The notes below the pieces were generated by a model, which was given only the letters and a program-made list of their open reading frames with translations, searched no databases and had not been told where the DNA came from. From contig NC_064616.1 of NCBI RefSeq assembly GCF_023898315.1, forward strand, positions 530,057,102-530,121,101: 64,000 nt of DNA, written 5' to 3'. The position numbers and the translations under genes were made by a program. Numbering within the stretch: the stretch's first letter is position 1; the number at the start of each line of letters is the position of its first letter. This DNA is from Schistocerca nitens. Taxonomy: Eukaryota; Arthropoda; Insecta; Orthoptera; Acrididae. Positions 45,263-55,349 of this stretch are shown here, in pieces.

Positions 45263-46509
45263 AAGCATGAAAAGTCACAACTGACTGATTGTTTATGACA
45301 AGTTTTCATTAAGAAATATATTGGGAAGATGTAGTTAGTATCCCCAGCTCCTTGAACAGTACGTCAACTGTAGGTGATCTTCTGTGTTTCCTGAAAATTC
45401 TGCTGATGGCTCTGGTATTGAGATACTGGAATGGTTGATAAGCCCTATTTAGTCTCACTGATAGTTTACTAGATGGTTGCCATAGCAGTCTGAAAGTTTG
45501 GAAAGTTCAATGTGATGTGACAGTTTTTGAACCTTTCAGAGATATATGCCTTTCTTCATTTGATAGCTTTACAATGGATGCCCTAGTGGCCCGGGAATCT
45601 CTTCAACATTTTTATTTACTTAGCCCAAGATGACGTTGCAGTGTTTGTATACAACCTAACTGCAGTACATCACCCAGTTCCCCTTGCAAGTGTCCATTTC
45701 AGTGCCTATATTTTGGGCACTGTTCAATCTTCTAATGTATCCAGATCAGGAAATGAACACTGACATGCAAGCCATTGTCTATGTGCCATTAAATAAAGCC
45801 TGTGAGAGTTGGAAAGCTTACTGGGAAATCTAGAGCTGAGAATGAGCCCATAATCAGTATTTAAGTGTATGCCCTATGGTGTGTTCAGAACACAGAGAAC
45901 AAACAGATTTGAGACTTTCAACAGATTGGAGTCAGACTGTTAGTGTTGCATCTGCATATGTCACATGCAAAAATTCTTCACAGAGGATGACTGGAACAGG
46001 ACGTTGTGCAATAACTTCAGTCAGGATGTCTTCACCTTAGACTGTGTTTCAACAGTAGATACAGGGAACATATCATTATCCTGTAAAACACTCACTATAT
46101 CAGGGACTGCCCAATAGCTGATATTAAGGACATGGTGCGAGATGTCATTTAGGTCACTAACTGAGGTAGGTGCCCCATTTTAAGTCCTAATCTAAAAAGG
46201 TCATTCTTTTCTACCATGCAATATCCTCTAAACACAGAAGTGAATGTCTTTGAAATGGGTGATTACCAGCTTCCCAATAAATGTGTATCCGATTCAACTG
46301 AAATGTTAGAGATGGCACTGATTTATCTGTGATTCTTCCAGAATTTTGGTTGTGGACTCTGCAGTTTGTAAGCATATCACTGGATTGGAATTACCAGATC
46401 CCTCCGGCAAGTATAGCAATAGTCTCTCTTAACAAATGGAAAATATATGGGTGTCCATAAGATGTAAATTCTTGGCACATAATGTGGCAACAAAATACTC
46501 TACTCAAGA
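45263..46509. other. No recognisable gene
   Basis: Mixed composition with no long open frame and no motif I recognise on either strand. Confidence 0.35.
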
Positions 46510-46745
46510 ATAAAATTTTCACTCTGCAGCAGAATGTGCACTGATATGAAACTTCCTGGCTGATTAGAACTGTGTGCCGGACCGAGACTTGATCTTGGGA
46601 CCTTTGCCTTTCACAGGCAGGTGCTCTACCATCTAAGCTACCCAAGCACAACTCATGCCCCATCCTCACAGCCTTACTTCTGCCAGTACCTGGTCTCCTA
46701 CCTTCCAAACTTCATAGAGGCTCTTCTGCGAACCCAGCAGAACCA
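46510..46745 (-). repeat. tRNA-like repeat module, inverted copy
   Basis: The reverse strand carries GAAACTTCCTGGC..., box B GATCAAGTCTCGGTC, the GGCAAAGGTCCC segment and GGTAGCTTAGATGGTAGAGC, then GCTGTGAGGATGGGGC. It matches the module at 25330-25590. Confidence 0.8.
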
Positions 46746-47071
46746 GCAGTCCTGGCAGAAGAACACAGAGAGGAAGACTACCTGGCTGAGTACAACACAG
46801 TGGGAACTTTTGTCACCACTGTAGTGCGATTTGTGGTTAATACATACACAAGAAGGTAAAGGTGCCCAGGTAGCCAAGAACAATAGAACTTTATAAGAAC
46901 ACACTAAGTACAGGATAATGTTGGGCAACTGAAACAGCATCTGAGTGAAGGTTGTGTGAAGATCATTCTGATCTGATGAAAGATTGTCACTAATAGAATA
47001 ACAGTCCCCCAAGGTGAGATTTGAGCAATAAGTCTCTCATGATAGTGAAACACCGCCATAAACATGAACTG

Positions 47072-47318
47072 GAAACATCCCCCAGGCTGTGGCAAAGCCT
47101 TGTCTCCGCACAATCCTTTCTTCCAAGAGTGCTAGCAGGAGAGCTTCTGTGAAGTTTGAAAGGTAGGAGATGAGGTACTGGTGGAAGTAAAGCTGTGAGG
47201 ACTGGGCATGAGTCATGCTTGGGTATCTCAGATGGTAGAGCACTGGCCCAAAAAAGGCAAAGGTCCCAAGATCAAGTCTCAGTGCGGCACACAGTTTTAA
47301 TCTGCGAGGAAGAATCAA
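47072..47318 (+). repeat. tRNA-like repeat module, direct copy
   Basis: AACATCCCCCAGGCTGTGGC, GCTGTGAGGACTGGGC, TCTCAGATGGTAGAGC, AAAGGTCCC and GATCAAGTCTCAGTG are present in order. It faces the copy at 46510-46745 across about 325 bp of unrelated sequence (46746-47071). Confidence 0.8.
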
Positions 47319-47839
47319 CATACTCTACTACTAACAAATGCAAAATACTAAGAAAACTGTGTGTACAACTGCAAAAAAACCCAAACCATGTATATGAATA
47401 TATAAAATTCTGCATCACAATGAGTAGGTTGGAGGATTTAATCATTGTCCAGGAGAGCTTGAGAGTTTTAACGCATGCTGTATTCCAAAAAGGTGACAGT
47501 TACTTTGCCAGTGACCAGGAAGCTATCAGAGTTTTGCTTAAATACAATAACCTCTGCACAGATATTGAAGGTCTCTGAAATTTACTCAGACAGACAAAAT
47601 ATTTGGCTAGGTGAACAGCTGCAACTGATGACCATACTAATATAACAAAAAAATTCATCATCTGCCAGTAATTTCCATTTATTTCACAACAGGTTTTGTA
47701 GCCTAAAGCTTCATCTTCAGGCGGCATTTTTCTTAGACAGGTCTTCATGCACCAGAGTGAAAATTTCAACTATGTGCTATGTCTATAAAATGTTTGACTA
47801 ACCATATTTTATTCTTCCAAATCAACACTACCCAACAAT
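47319..47839. other. No recognisable gene
   Basis: The open frame at 47195-47578 starts inside the tRNA-like repeat and is not credible as a protein. Confidence 0.35.
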
Positions 47840-48330
47840 CCAAAAAGTTTCAAGACTCAAATTATAAACATGGGGAAAAGTTAGGACAGTGGTTTTAATG
47901 TTTCAGGTGTTCTACACAGTCTGCCCCCACTTGTGTAAAACACACACAAGATTCATACAACCATGTGAACCCATCACAAAAGCCCTTCTTTGGATGGTGT
48001 TCAACTCATGTGTCACATTTGCTGGAATGCTAGTTTGTTATCAGATCATTGACTCTTCATGTGAATTTTTGCACTTGTCACTCTTTGGTATGTTTGTATT
48101 GATAACACCAAGTTCCATCACCCATTATGATTTTTTCCAGAAAAGAACTGTCTGTATTTTTCATTTTAATCAAGTTGTTGCAGGCATCCACACATCATTG
48201 TTTCTGTTTAGGAGTCATGGTGTGTGGAACAATATTTGCACATACTTTTCTCTTCTTGAAAACGTTCTGGAGTATGTTTATAACACTTTATTTAGAGGTA
48301 TTGTTCCAGTGAAATCTGTGAAACAATAAC
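47840..48330 (-). mobile_element. mariner transposase relic
   Basis: Minus-strand readings include KRKVCANIVPHTMTPKQKQ, then NNLIKMKNTDSSFLEKIIMG, DGTWCYQYKHTKE and VEHHPKKGF. They match the Mos1/SETMAR-type segment around the first catalytic block, with GDETW changed to GDGTW. The large plus-strand frame at 47889-48329 is its shadow. Confidence 0.65.
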
Positions 48331-49168
48331 ACTGCCACACTACAAATACACATCCACTGCTCAACACTGCCTGCTCACTACCAACTGATTGATTGCACAT
48401 CTGTTGTTTATAGTTCTTAGTTCAACCTGCCACTGTAGCTACTACACTGATGTCACATACCAGGAATGAAAACCAGTCACTAAACTTTTTGGATGAATGA
48501 TGTATGCACTAGGCATTAATTATGAATGGCGTGGATATCATAGAAGAACTAGATGTCAATATTGCACTTGTCTAAGAGCCATACATGAAGAATGGCAAAC
48601 TTTCACAGTTCTAGACACACATGATCACAATATTTAGACACTAGGATGGCAAGACAGAAATGATAATTCTCAGTTTTAGTTACCTTGGCACAAAAGCCAT
48701 GCAACTATGTGACAAGTATGTGACAAGTATATTACAAGTATGTTGCTATATTAGATATGCCTAGCCCACAATGCGAGTGTATTATTACATGAATGTGTAT
48801 CTAATACTCTCATACAATTCACCCATACTGGGACACATAAGAGCTGCAACAATGTGCAGTCATGGTGCATATCACTTAATTCAGTGTTATGGTATGGCAG
48901 AAAGATATATAGATTTATGAACAGAATATAATGCTGCAAGACTTTAATGAGGAATTAACTTTGATTATGGTGAATAACATAGGACAGCCTAGCACATTTG
49001 CAGGTAGTGCCAGTGCAGAGAGCAAGGTGGGAATTACCCAGACAAATCAGGCAGTGGATAATAATTTTGTATAGTGGGAGGTTAAACAGCACATAACCAC
49101 TAGCAACTATGGTGTCAAACCTTTGATATCATAAATATACTCAAAAAATTCTTCAACTAGTGGAGCCG
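48331..49168. other. No recognisable gene
   Basis: A small direct repeat GTGACAAGTATGTGACAAGTA occurs near 48708-48730. Otherwise nothing is seen. Confidence 0.35.
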
Positions 49169-49315
49169 TTGGTTCAAATGGCTCTGAGCACTATAGGACT
49201 TAACATCTGAGGTCATCTGCTCCTAGAACTTAGAACTACTTAAACCTAACTGACCTAAGGACATCACACACACCCATGCTTGAGGCAGGATTCAAACCTG
49301 TGACCGTAGCGGTCG
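49169..49315 (-). mobile_element. tRNA-derived SINE, head-truncated copy
   Basis: The sequence TTGGTTCAAATGGCTCTGAG to GACCGTAGCGGTCG matches the 22963-23162 SINE body and box B, but the first part of the tRNA head, with box A, is missing. A 5-bp GGAGC occurs on both sides (49162-49166 and 49315-49319), possibly the target duplication of a 5'-truncated insertion. Confidence 0.85.
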
Positions 49316-49584
49316 GAGCTGTTTGTGAACTGGAAGCCTGTAATTTGTAAAGAACAAAATGTGGTTCACTTGCTGCTGAAGTAACTTCTTCCACTCTAGA
49401 CCATCTACCTAAATACATAGAACAGAAGATGAAAACTATTACCAAGCTCCCTTAATGGACACAGGCAAATCACATTCGTGTGACTACTAGGAAAACGGAA
49501 TTCTCAGTGTGTACAACTATCTGTAATACACAGAAGATTTACCAGAACTTACTAGGGATGGACTAAAGATACAGAAGGTTAAAT

Positions 49585-50760
49585 ACAGGGTATTTCAGAA
49601 GTGATGGTCCATAACTCACACGTGGAAAGCGCAGGCCAAACGTTGCTAAAAAGCTCCAATAAACATGGGTCTACAAGTCAACCATTGTCAATATACAACA
49701 CATTTTCTGTTGCAGTTCATCAGTGTCCAGAAACACATGGCATCTCAAAACATTAATGTAGGAGTTGAAATGTTGTCCATGCCTCTGAATACAACACGGA
49801 ACTCATCTCTAAAATGAGTTGTTAATCCTCTCAGGCAGTCCTAGGGATTTCTGTAAATGCTGGAAGGCTGCTTCAATCTGCAATTGTAATTCCTCAAGAG
49901 AGTTGACCTCGGCAGCATAGACCAGGCTTTTGACATGACCTCACACACAGAAATCCATGGGATTTAAATTTGGAGACCTTGGCAGCCATGGCACAGGCCC
50001 TCATCTACCTATCCAAAGTTGATAATACATTCAAGATAGAAGCCAGTGCACACATAAATGAAAATGTGCTGGAGCATCATCATGCATGAACTGCATGTTC
50101 AAGCATATTCAGTGGGACAACATCATGTACATCTGGAAGTACAATCCACAGAAACCCCATGTATGGCTGTCTGATTAGTCTCTCTGGTATGAAGTGTGGT
50201 CCAATTATCCAGCCTCCAAGTAGTCCTGCCCAGACGTTCAATGGGTAACACCACCAATGTTGTGATACATACATTGCATTAGGACTGACATTGGCTCAAT
50301 TGTGCCAGTTATGGTAGTTAAAAATACCATCGCAGGTAATTCCAGATCATCCATGAGCATAATAATGCTTACAAACAGGGGATTCAGGGTGCACTGTTGT
50401 TGCACCTATTGGCAGAAGTCCTCTCTCCAAGAGGGAAGTCTGCATTGTTGAGGGATTGCACTCTCTGGAGATGGATGGAGTACTTGCCAATTTAACACCT
50501 GCCACAAGACCTGAGTGCCACACGATGACTATTTGAGGACATATCTATCAAGTCAGCCTCATGCATAGCTAAGTGGCAGATAGCTTGTGCACACCACTGC
50601 TTTCCAAGCAGGACAAGTCACATTAACACCATTTATGGCTCATGTGCTGCATCTTTTTTAGCATTCCTGAGTCACTTTGGAGAGTTTGCCTTCCAATTCT
50701 GGAGGCCATTAATTCATGTGCAGTAACAAATGTTTGTTGCATTACTTTTTGAGAGTGCCG
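49585..50760 (-). mobile_element. Tc1/mariner-superfamily transposase relic
   Basis: The minus strand reads NVWAGLLGGWIIGPHFIPER, LIRQPYMGFLWIVLPDV, then the former MHDGAPAH block (...MLEHAVHA.W) and fragments of the PARSPDLNP region near 49990. The conserved tail near 49600-49850 follows. This is the C-terminal half of the DUF4817-type transposase group, related to the relic at 1060. A terminus-like ACAGGGTATTTCAGAAGTGATGG lies at 49585. It is badly decayed. Confidence 0.65.
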
Positions 50761-50880
50761 AGAATCCACATGAATCATTCCATTTAGTTCTCACACAGTT
50801 CATCTACATCTACATCTACATTCATACTCCGCAAGCCACCCAACGGTGTGTGGCGGAGGGCACTTTACGTGCCACTGTCA

Positions 50881-53709
50881 TTACCTCCCTTTCCTGTTCC
50901 AGTCGCGTATGGTTCGCGGGAAGAACGACTGTCTGAAAGCCTCCGTGCGCGCTCTAATCTCTCTAATTTTACATTCGTGATCTCCTCGGGAGGTATAAGT
51001 AGGGGGAAGCAATATACTCGATACCTCATCCAGAAACGCACCCTCTCGAAACCTGGCGAGCAAGCTACACCGCGATGCAGAGCGCCTCTCTTGCAGAGTC
51101 TGCCACTTGAGTTTATTAAACATCTCCGTAACGCTATCACGGTTACCAAATAACCCTGTGACGAAACGCGCCGCTCTTCTTTGGATCTTCTCTATCTCCT
51201 CCGTCAACCCGATCTGGTACGGATCCCACACTGATGAGCAATACTCAAGTATAGGTCGAAAGAGTGTTTTGTAAGCCACCTCCTTTGTTGATGGACTACA
51301 TTTTCTAAGCACTCTCCCAATGAATCTCAACCTGGTACCCGCCTTACCAACAATTAATTTTATATGATCATTCCACTTCAAATCGTTCCGCACGCATACT
51401 CCCAGATATTTTACAGAAGTAACTGCTACCAGTGTTTGTTCCGCTATCATATAATCATACAATAAAGGATCCTTCTTTCTATGTATTCGCAATACATTAC
51501 ATTTGTCTACGTTAAGGGACAGTTGCCACTCCCTGCACCAAGTGCCTATCCGCTGCAGATCTTCCTGCATTTCGCTACAATTTTCTAATGCTGCAACTTC
51601 TCTGTATACTACAGCATCATCCGCGAAAAGCCGCATGGAACTTCCGACACTATCTACTAGGTCATTTATATATATTGTGAAAAGCAATGGTCCCATAACA
51701 CTCCCCTGTGGCACGCCAGAGGTTACCTTAACGTCTGTAGACGTCTCTCCATTGATAACAACATGCTGTGTTCTGTCTGCTAAAAAATCTTCAATCCAGC
51801 CACACAGCTGGTCTGATATTCCATAGGCTCTTACTTTGTTTATCAGGCGACAGTGCGGAACTGTATCGAACGCCTTCCAGAAGTCAAGAAAAATAGCATC
51901 TACCTGGGAGCCTGTATCTAATATTTTCTGGGTCTCATGAACAAATAACGTGAGTTGGGTCTCACACGATCGCTGTTTCCGGAATCCATGTTGATTCCTA
52001 CATAGTAGATTCTGGGTTTCCAAAAATGACATGATACTCGAGCAAAAAACATGTTCTAAAATTCTACAACAGATCGACGTCAGAGATATAGGTCTATAGT
52101 TTTGCGCATCTGCTCGACGACCCTTCTTGAAGACTGGGACTGTGCTCTTTTCCAATCATTTGGAACCCTCCGTTCCTCTACAGACTTGCGGTACACGGCT
52201 GTTAGAAGGGGGGCAAGTTCTTTCGCGTACTCTGTGTAGAATCGAATTGGTATCCCGTCAGGTCCAGTGGACTTTCCTCTGTTGAGTGATTCCAGTTGCT
52301 TTTCTATTCCTTGGACACTTATTTCGATGTCAGCCATTTTTTCGTTTGTGCGAGGATTTAGAGAAGGAACTGCAGTGCGGTCTTCCTCTGTGAAACAGCT
52401 TTGGAGAAAGGTGTTTAGTATTTCAGCTTTACGCGTGTCATCCTCTGTTTCAATGCCATCATCATCCCGGAGTGTCTGGATATGCTGTTTCGAGCCACTT
52501 ACTGATTTAACGTAAGACCAGAACTTCCTAGGATTTTCTGTCAAGTCTGTACATAGAATTTTACTTTCGAATTCACTGAACGCTTCTCGCATAGCCCTCC
52601 TTACGCTAACTTTGACATCGCTTAGCTTCTGTTTGTCTGAGAGGTTTTGGCTGCGTTTAAACTTGGAGTGAAGCTCTCTTTGCTTTCGCAGTAGTTTCCT
52701 AACTTTGTTGTTGTACCACGGTGGGTTTTTCCCGTCCCTCACAGTTTTACTCGGCACGTACCTGTCTAAAACGCATTTTACGATTGCCTTGAACTTTTTC
52801 CATAAACACTCAACATTGTCAGTGTCGGAACAGAAATTTTCGTTTTGATCTGTTAGGTAGTCTGAAATCTGCCTTCTATTACTCTTGCTAAACAGATAAA
52901 CCTTCCTCCCTTTTTTTTATATTCCTATTAACTTCCATATTCAGGGATGCTACAACGGCCTTATGCTCACTGATTCCCTGTTCTGCACTTACAGAGTCGA
53001 AAAGTTCGGGTCTGTTTGTTATCAGTAGGTCCAAGATGTTATCTCCGCGAGTCGGTTCTCTGTTTAATTGCTCGAGGTAATTTTCGGATAGTGCACTCAG
53101 TATAAAGTCACTCGATGCACTGTCCCTACCACCCGTCCTAAACATCTGAGTGTCCCAGTCTATATATGGTAAATTGAAATCTCCACCTAAGACTATAACA
53201 TGCTGAGGAAATTTATGCGAAATGTATTCCAAATTTTCTCTCAGTTGTTCTGCCACTAACGCTGCTGAGTCGGGAGGTCGGTAAAAGGAGCCAATTATTA
53301 ACCCAGCTCTGTTGTTGAGTGTAACCTCCACCCATAATAATTCACAGGAACTATCCACTTCTACTTCACTACAGGATAAACTACTACTAACAGCGACGAA
53401 CACTCCACCACCGGTTGCATGCAATCTATCCTTCCTAAACACCGTCTGTACCTCTGTAAAAATTTCGGCAGAATTTATCTCTGGCTTAAGCCAGCTCTCT
53501 GTACCTATAACGATTTCAGCTTCGGTGCTTTCTATCAGCGCTTGAAGTTCCGGTACTTTACCAACGCAGCTTCGACAGTTTACAATTACAATACCGATTG
53601 TTGCTTGGTCCCCGCATGTCCTGACTTTGCTCCGCACCCTTTGAGGCTGTTGCCCTTTCTGTACTTGCCCGAGGTCATCTAACCTAAAAAACCGCCCAGT
53701 CCACGCCAC
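50881..53709 (-). pseudogene. LINE A ORF2 (endonuclease-reverse transcriptase), two frameshifts
   Basis: From 53709 the frame encodes the APE endonuclease, with IVIVNCRSCVGKVPELQAL, IGTESWL, IGSFYRPPDS, VLGGDFNLPYIDWD and ISEHKAVVA, where the terminal SDH is SEH. At an A8 run (52911-52918 as T8) two extra bases shift the frame relative to the 30.9-kb copy. The linker continues in 52757-52080 (PPWYNNKVRKLLRKQREL, FTEEDRTAVPSL). Near 52140 a deletion of about 4 bp shifts it again. The last 424 codons (52155-50881) hold an open reverse transcriptase: YRPISLTSIC, FLDFWKAFDTVPHC, TSGVPQGSVMGPLLF, RLFADDAVVYRE and LGVCVRNDLKWNDH. All polymerase motifs are intact. Confidence 0.92.
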
Positions 53710-54665
53710 ACAACCCCTGCTACCCGTGTAGCCGCTTGCTTCGTGTAGTGGACTCCTGACCTATCCAGCGGAACCCGAAACCCCACCACCCTATGGCGCA
53801 AGTCGAGGAATCTGCAGCCCACATGGTCGCAGAACCGTCTCAGCCTCTGATTCAGACCCTCCACTCAGCTCTGTACCAAAGGTCCGCAGTCAGTCCTGTC
53901 GACGATGCTGCAGATGGTGAGCTCTGCTTTCATCCCGCTAGCGAGACTGGCAGTCTTCACCAAATCAGATAGCCGTCGGAAGCCAGAGAGGATTTCCCCC
54001 GATCCATAGCGACACACATCATTGGTGCCGACATGAGCGACCACCTGCAGATGGGTGCACCCTGTACCCTTCATGGCATCCGGAAGGACCCTTTCCACAT
54101 CTGGAATGACTCCCCCCGGTATGCACACGGAGTGCACATTGGTTTTCTTCCCCTCTCTTGCTGCCATTTCCCTAAGGGGCCCCATTACGCGCCTGACGTT
54201 GGAGCTCCCAACTACCAGTAAGCCCACCCTCTGCGACCGCCCGGATCTTGCAGACTGAGGGGCAACCTCTGGAACAGGACAAGCAGCCATGTCAGGCCGA
54301 AGATCAGTATCAGCCTGAGACAGAACCTGAAACCGGTTCGTCAGACAAAATGGAGAGGCCTTCCGTTCAGCCCTCCGGAATGTCTTTCGCCCCCTGCCAC
54401 ACCTTGAGACTACCTCCCACTCTACCACAGGTGAGGGATCAGCCTCAATGCGGACAGTATCCCGGGCAACCACAGTCTTAGTCCGATCGGGGGATGCGTG
54501 GGACGAGCTGGCCGGCCCCGACAAACCCCCATCCGGACCCCCACAGTGATGCCCATTGGCAACAGCCTCAAGCTGTGTGACCGAAGCCAACACTGCCTGA
54601 AGCTGGGAGCGAAGGGATGCCAACTCAGCCTGCATCCGAACACAGCAGTTGCAGTCCCTATCCAT
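53679..54665 (-). pseudogene. LINE A ORF1 (coiled coil plus SGNH domain), one nonsense codon
   Basis: The frame starts MDRDCNCCVRMQAELASLRS, with a short heptad-like helix over about residues 8-35. A low-complexity middle follows, then an SGNH-like domain from about residue 145: GLLVVGSSNVRRVMGPL (block I), LQVVAHVGTNDVCRYGSG (GxND block intact) and LDRSGVHYTKQAATRVAGV (DxxH block). A TGA at 53865-53867 interrupts it 62 codons before the natural end at 53679. The reading is otherwise continuous, so a former CGA is likely. In CR1-like LINEs, ORF1 esterase domains are established. Here block I has SSN in place of GDS. Confidence 0.88.
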
Positions 54666-54840
54666 GCTAAAAACTGTTTTGCAAAGAACGTCTCAACTAA
54701 TCTACAGAGAGCGCAAACAAATCGACAAAATTTAAACTGTTATTAAAATACAAGATTGCCTAGTAAATGCAGTAATGCTGCTACTTGCGCACTGCTGACA
54801 CACTGCTCGGCAGCGGAAGGAGACTACGCGATTTTACACT

Positions 54841-55349
54841 GTTCTGAATCTTCCTTCATGTGTTATGGTGCCCAGTCAGTGTCTCTCCTTTTTATTTGTT
54901 GTTCTCCCACAGTCTCTATGAGGGATGAACTTTCAGTGTTTATGCTGAATTTTCTACCATATGTTAATTTTAGTGAAGGCTCCCAATTACAAATTTAGCA
55001 TGTGTTTGTTTCTGTGCCAGAACTGAAGAACTAAGAACCTCGGCTATGCAAATTACATCTCAAATTGGTGTACTAATCATTTTTTCCCTGTATGTTTTTG
55101 TAAATAATGTGTAGTTGTTTGTTTGATCTAACAAATAGCTTTTATTACTGAAAATTCATTCCCCACAATTTTTCATAGCTTCACTGAAAAATGCCTTTCC
55201 ATGTATTGCTTCCCACCTTCTTGTTTGGTTTCTCTCAAGTTCCCTCACTCTATAGCAATATGGTATGCTCTCTCAATTTCTGCCTCACTCCTACTCTCTC
55301 ATGAACAACAAGCATACATTTTTTCCTCTCCCTCAGTCAGATTCATCCC
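54841..55349. other. No recognisable gene
   Basis: This is the boundary region between the LINE A 5' end and the gypsy relic. No coding similarity is seen. Any remnant of a 5' LTR of the gypsy element would lie here, but I could not find one. Confidence 0.35.

Larger units (their letters stand above)
50811..54840 (-). mobile_element. LINE A, nearly full-length CR1/L2-like retrotransposon (~4.0 kb)
   Basis: The element is read right to left. It has a 5' UTR (54840-54666), ORF1 with coiled coil and SGNH domain (54665-53679), ORF2 with APE endonuclease and reverse transcriptase (53709-50881), a 3' UTR of about 60 bp and a hexamer tail (CATCTA units on the plus strand, 50811-50829). The two ORFs overlap by 31 bp in different frames. 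Only three lesions were found, one nonsense codon in ORF1 and two indels in ORF2, so it is much younger than other retroelements here. It shares its 3' end and tail with the copies at 30909-33298 and 38396-38830. The 5' boundary is estimated from where GC-richer sequence ends. Confidence 0.9.

Noticed and set aside
47889..48329. 146-codon plus-strand open frame with hydrophobic stretches
   Set aside because: It is the antisense of a mariner transposase relic on the minus strand.
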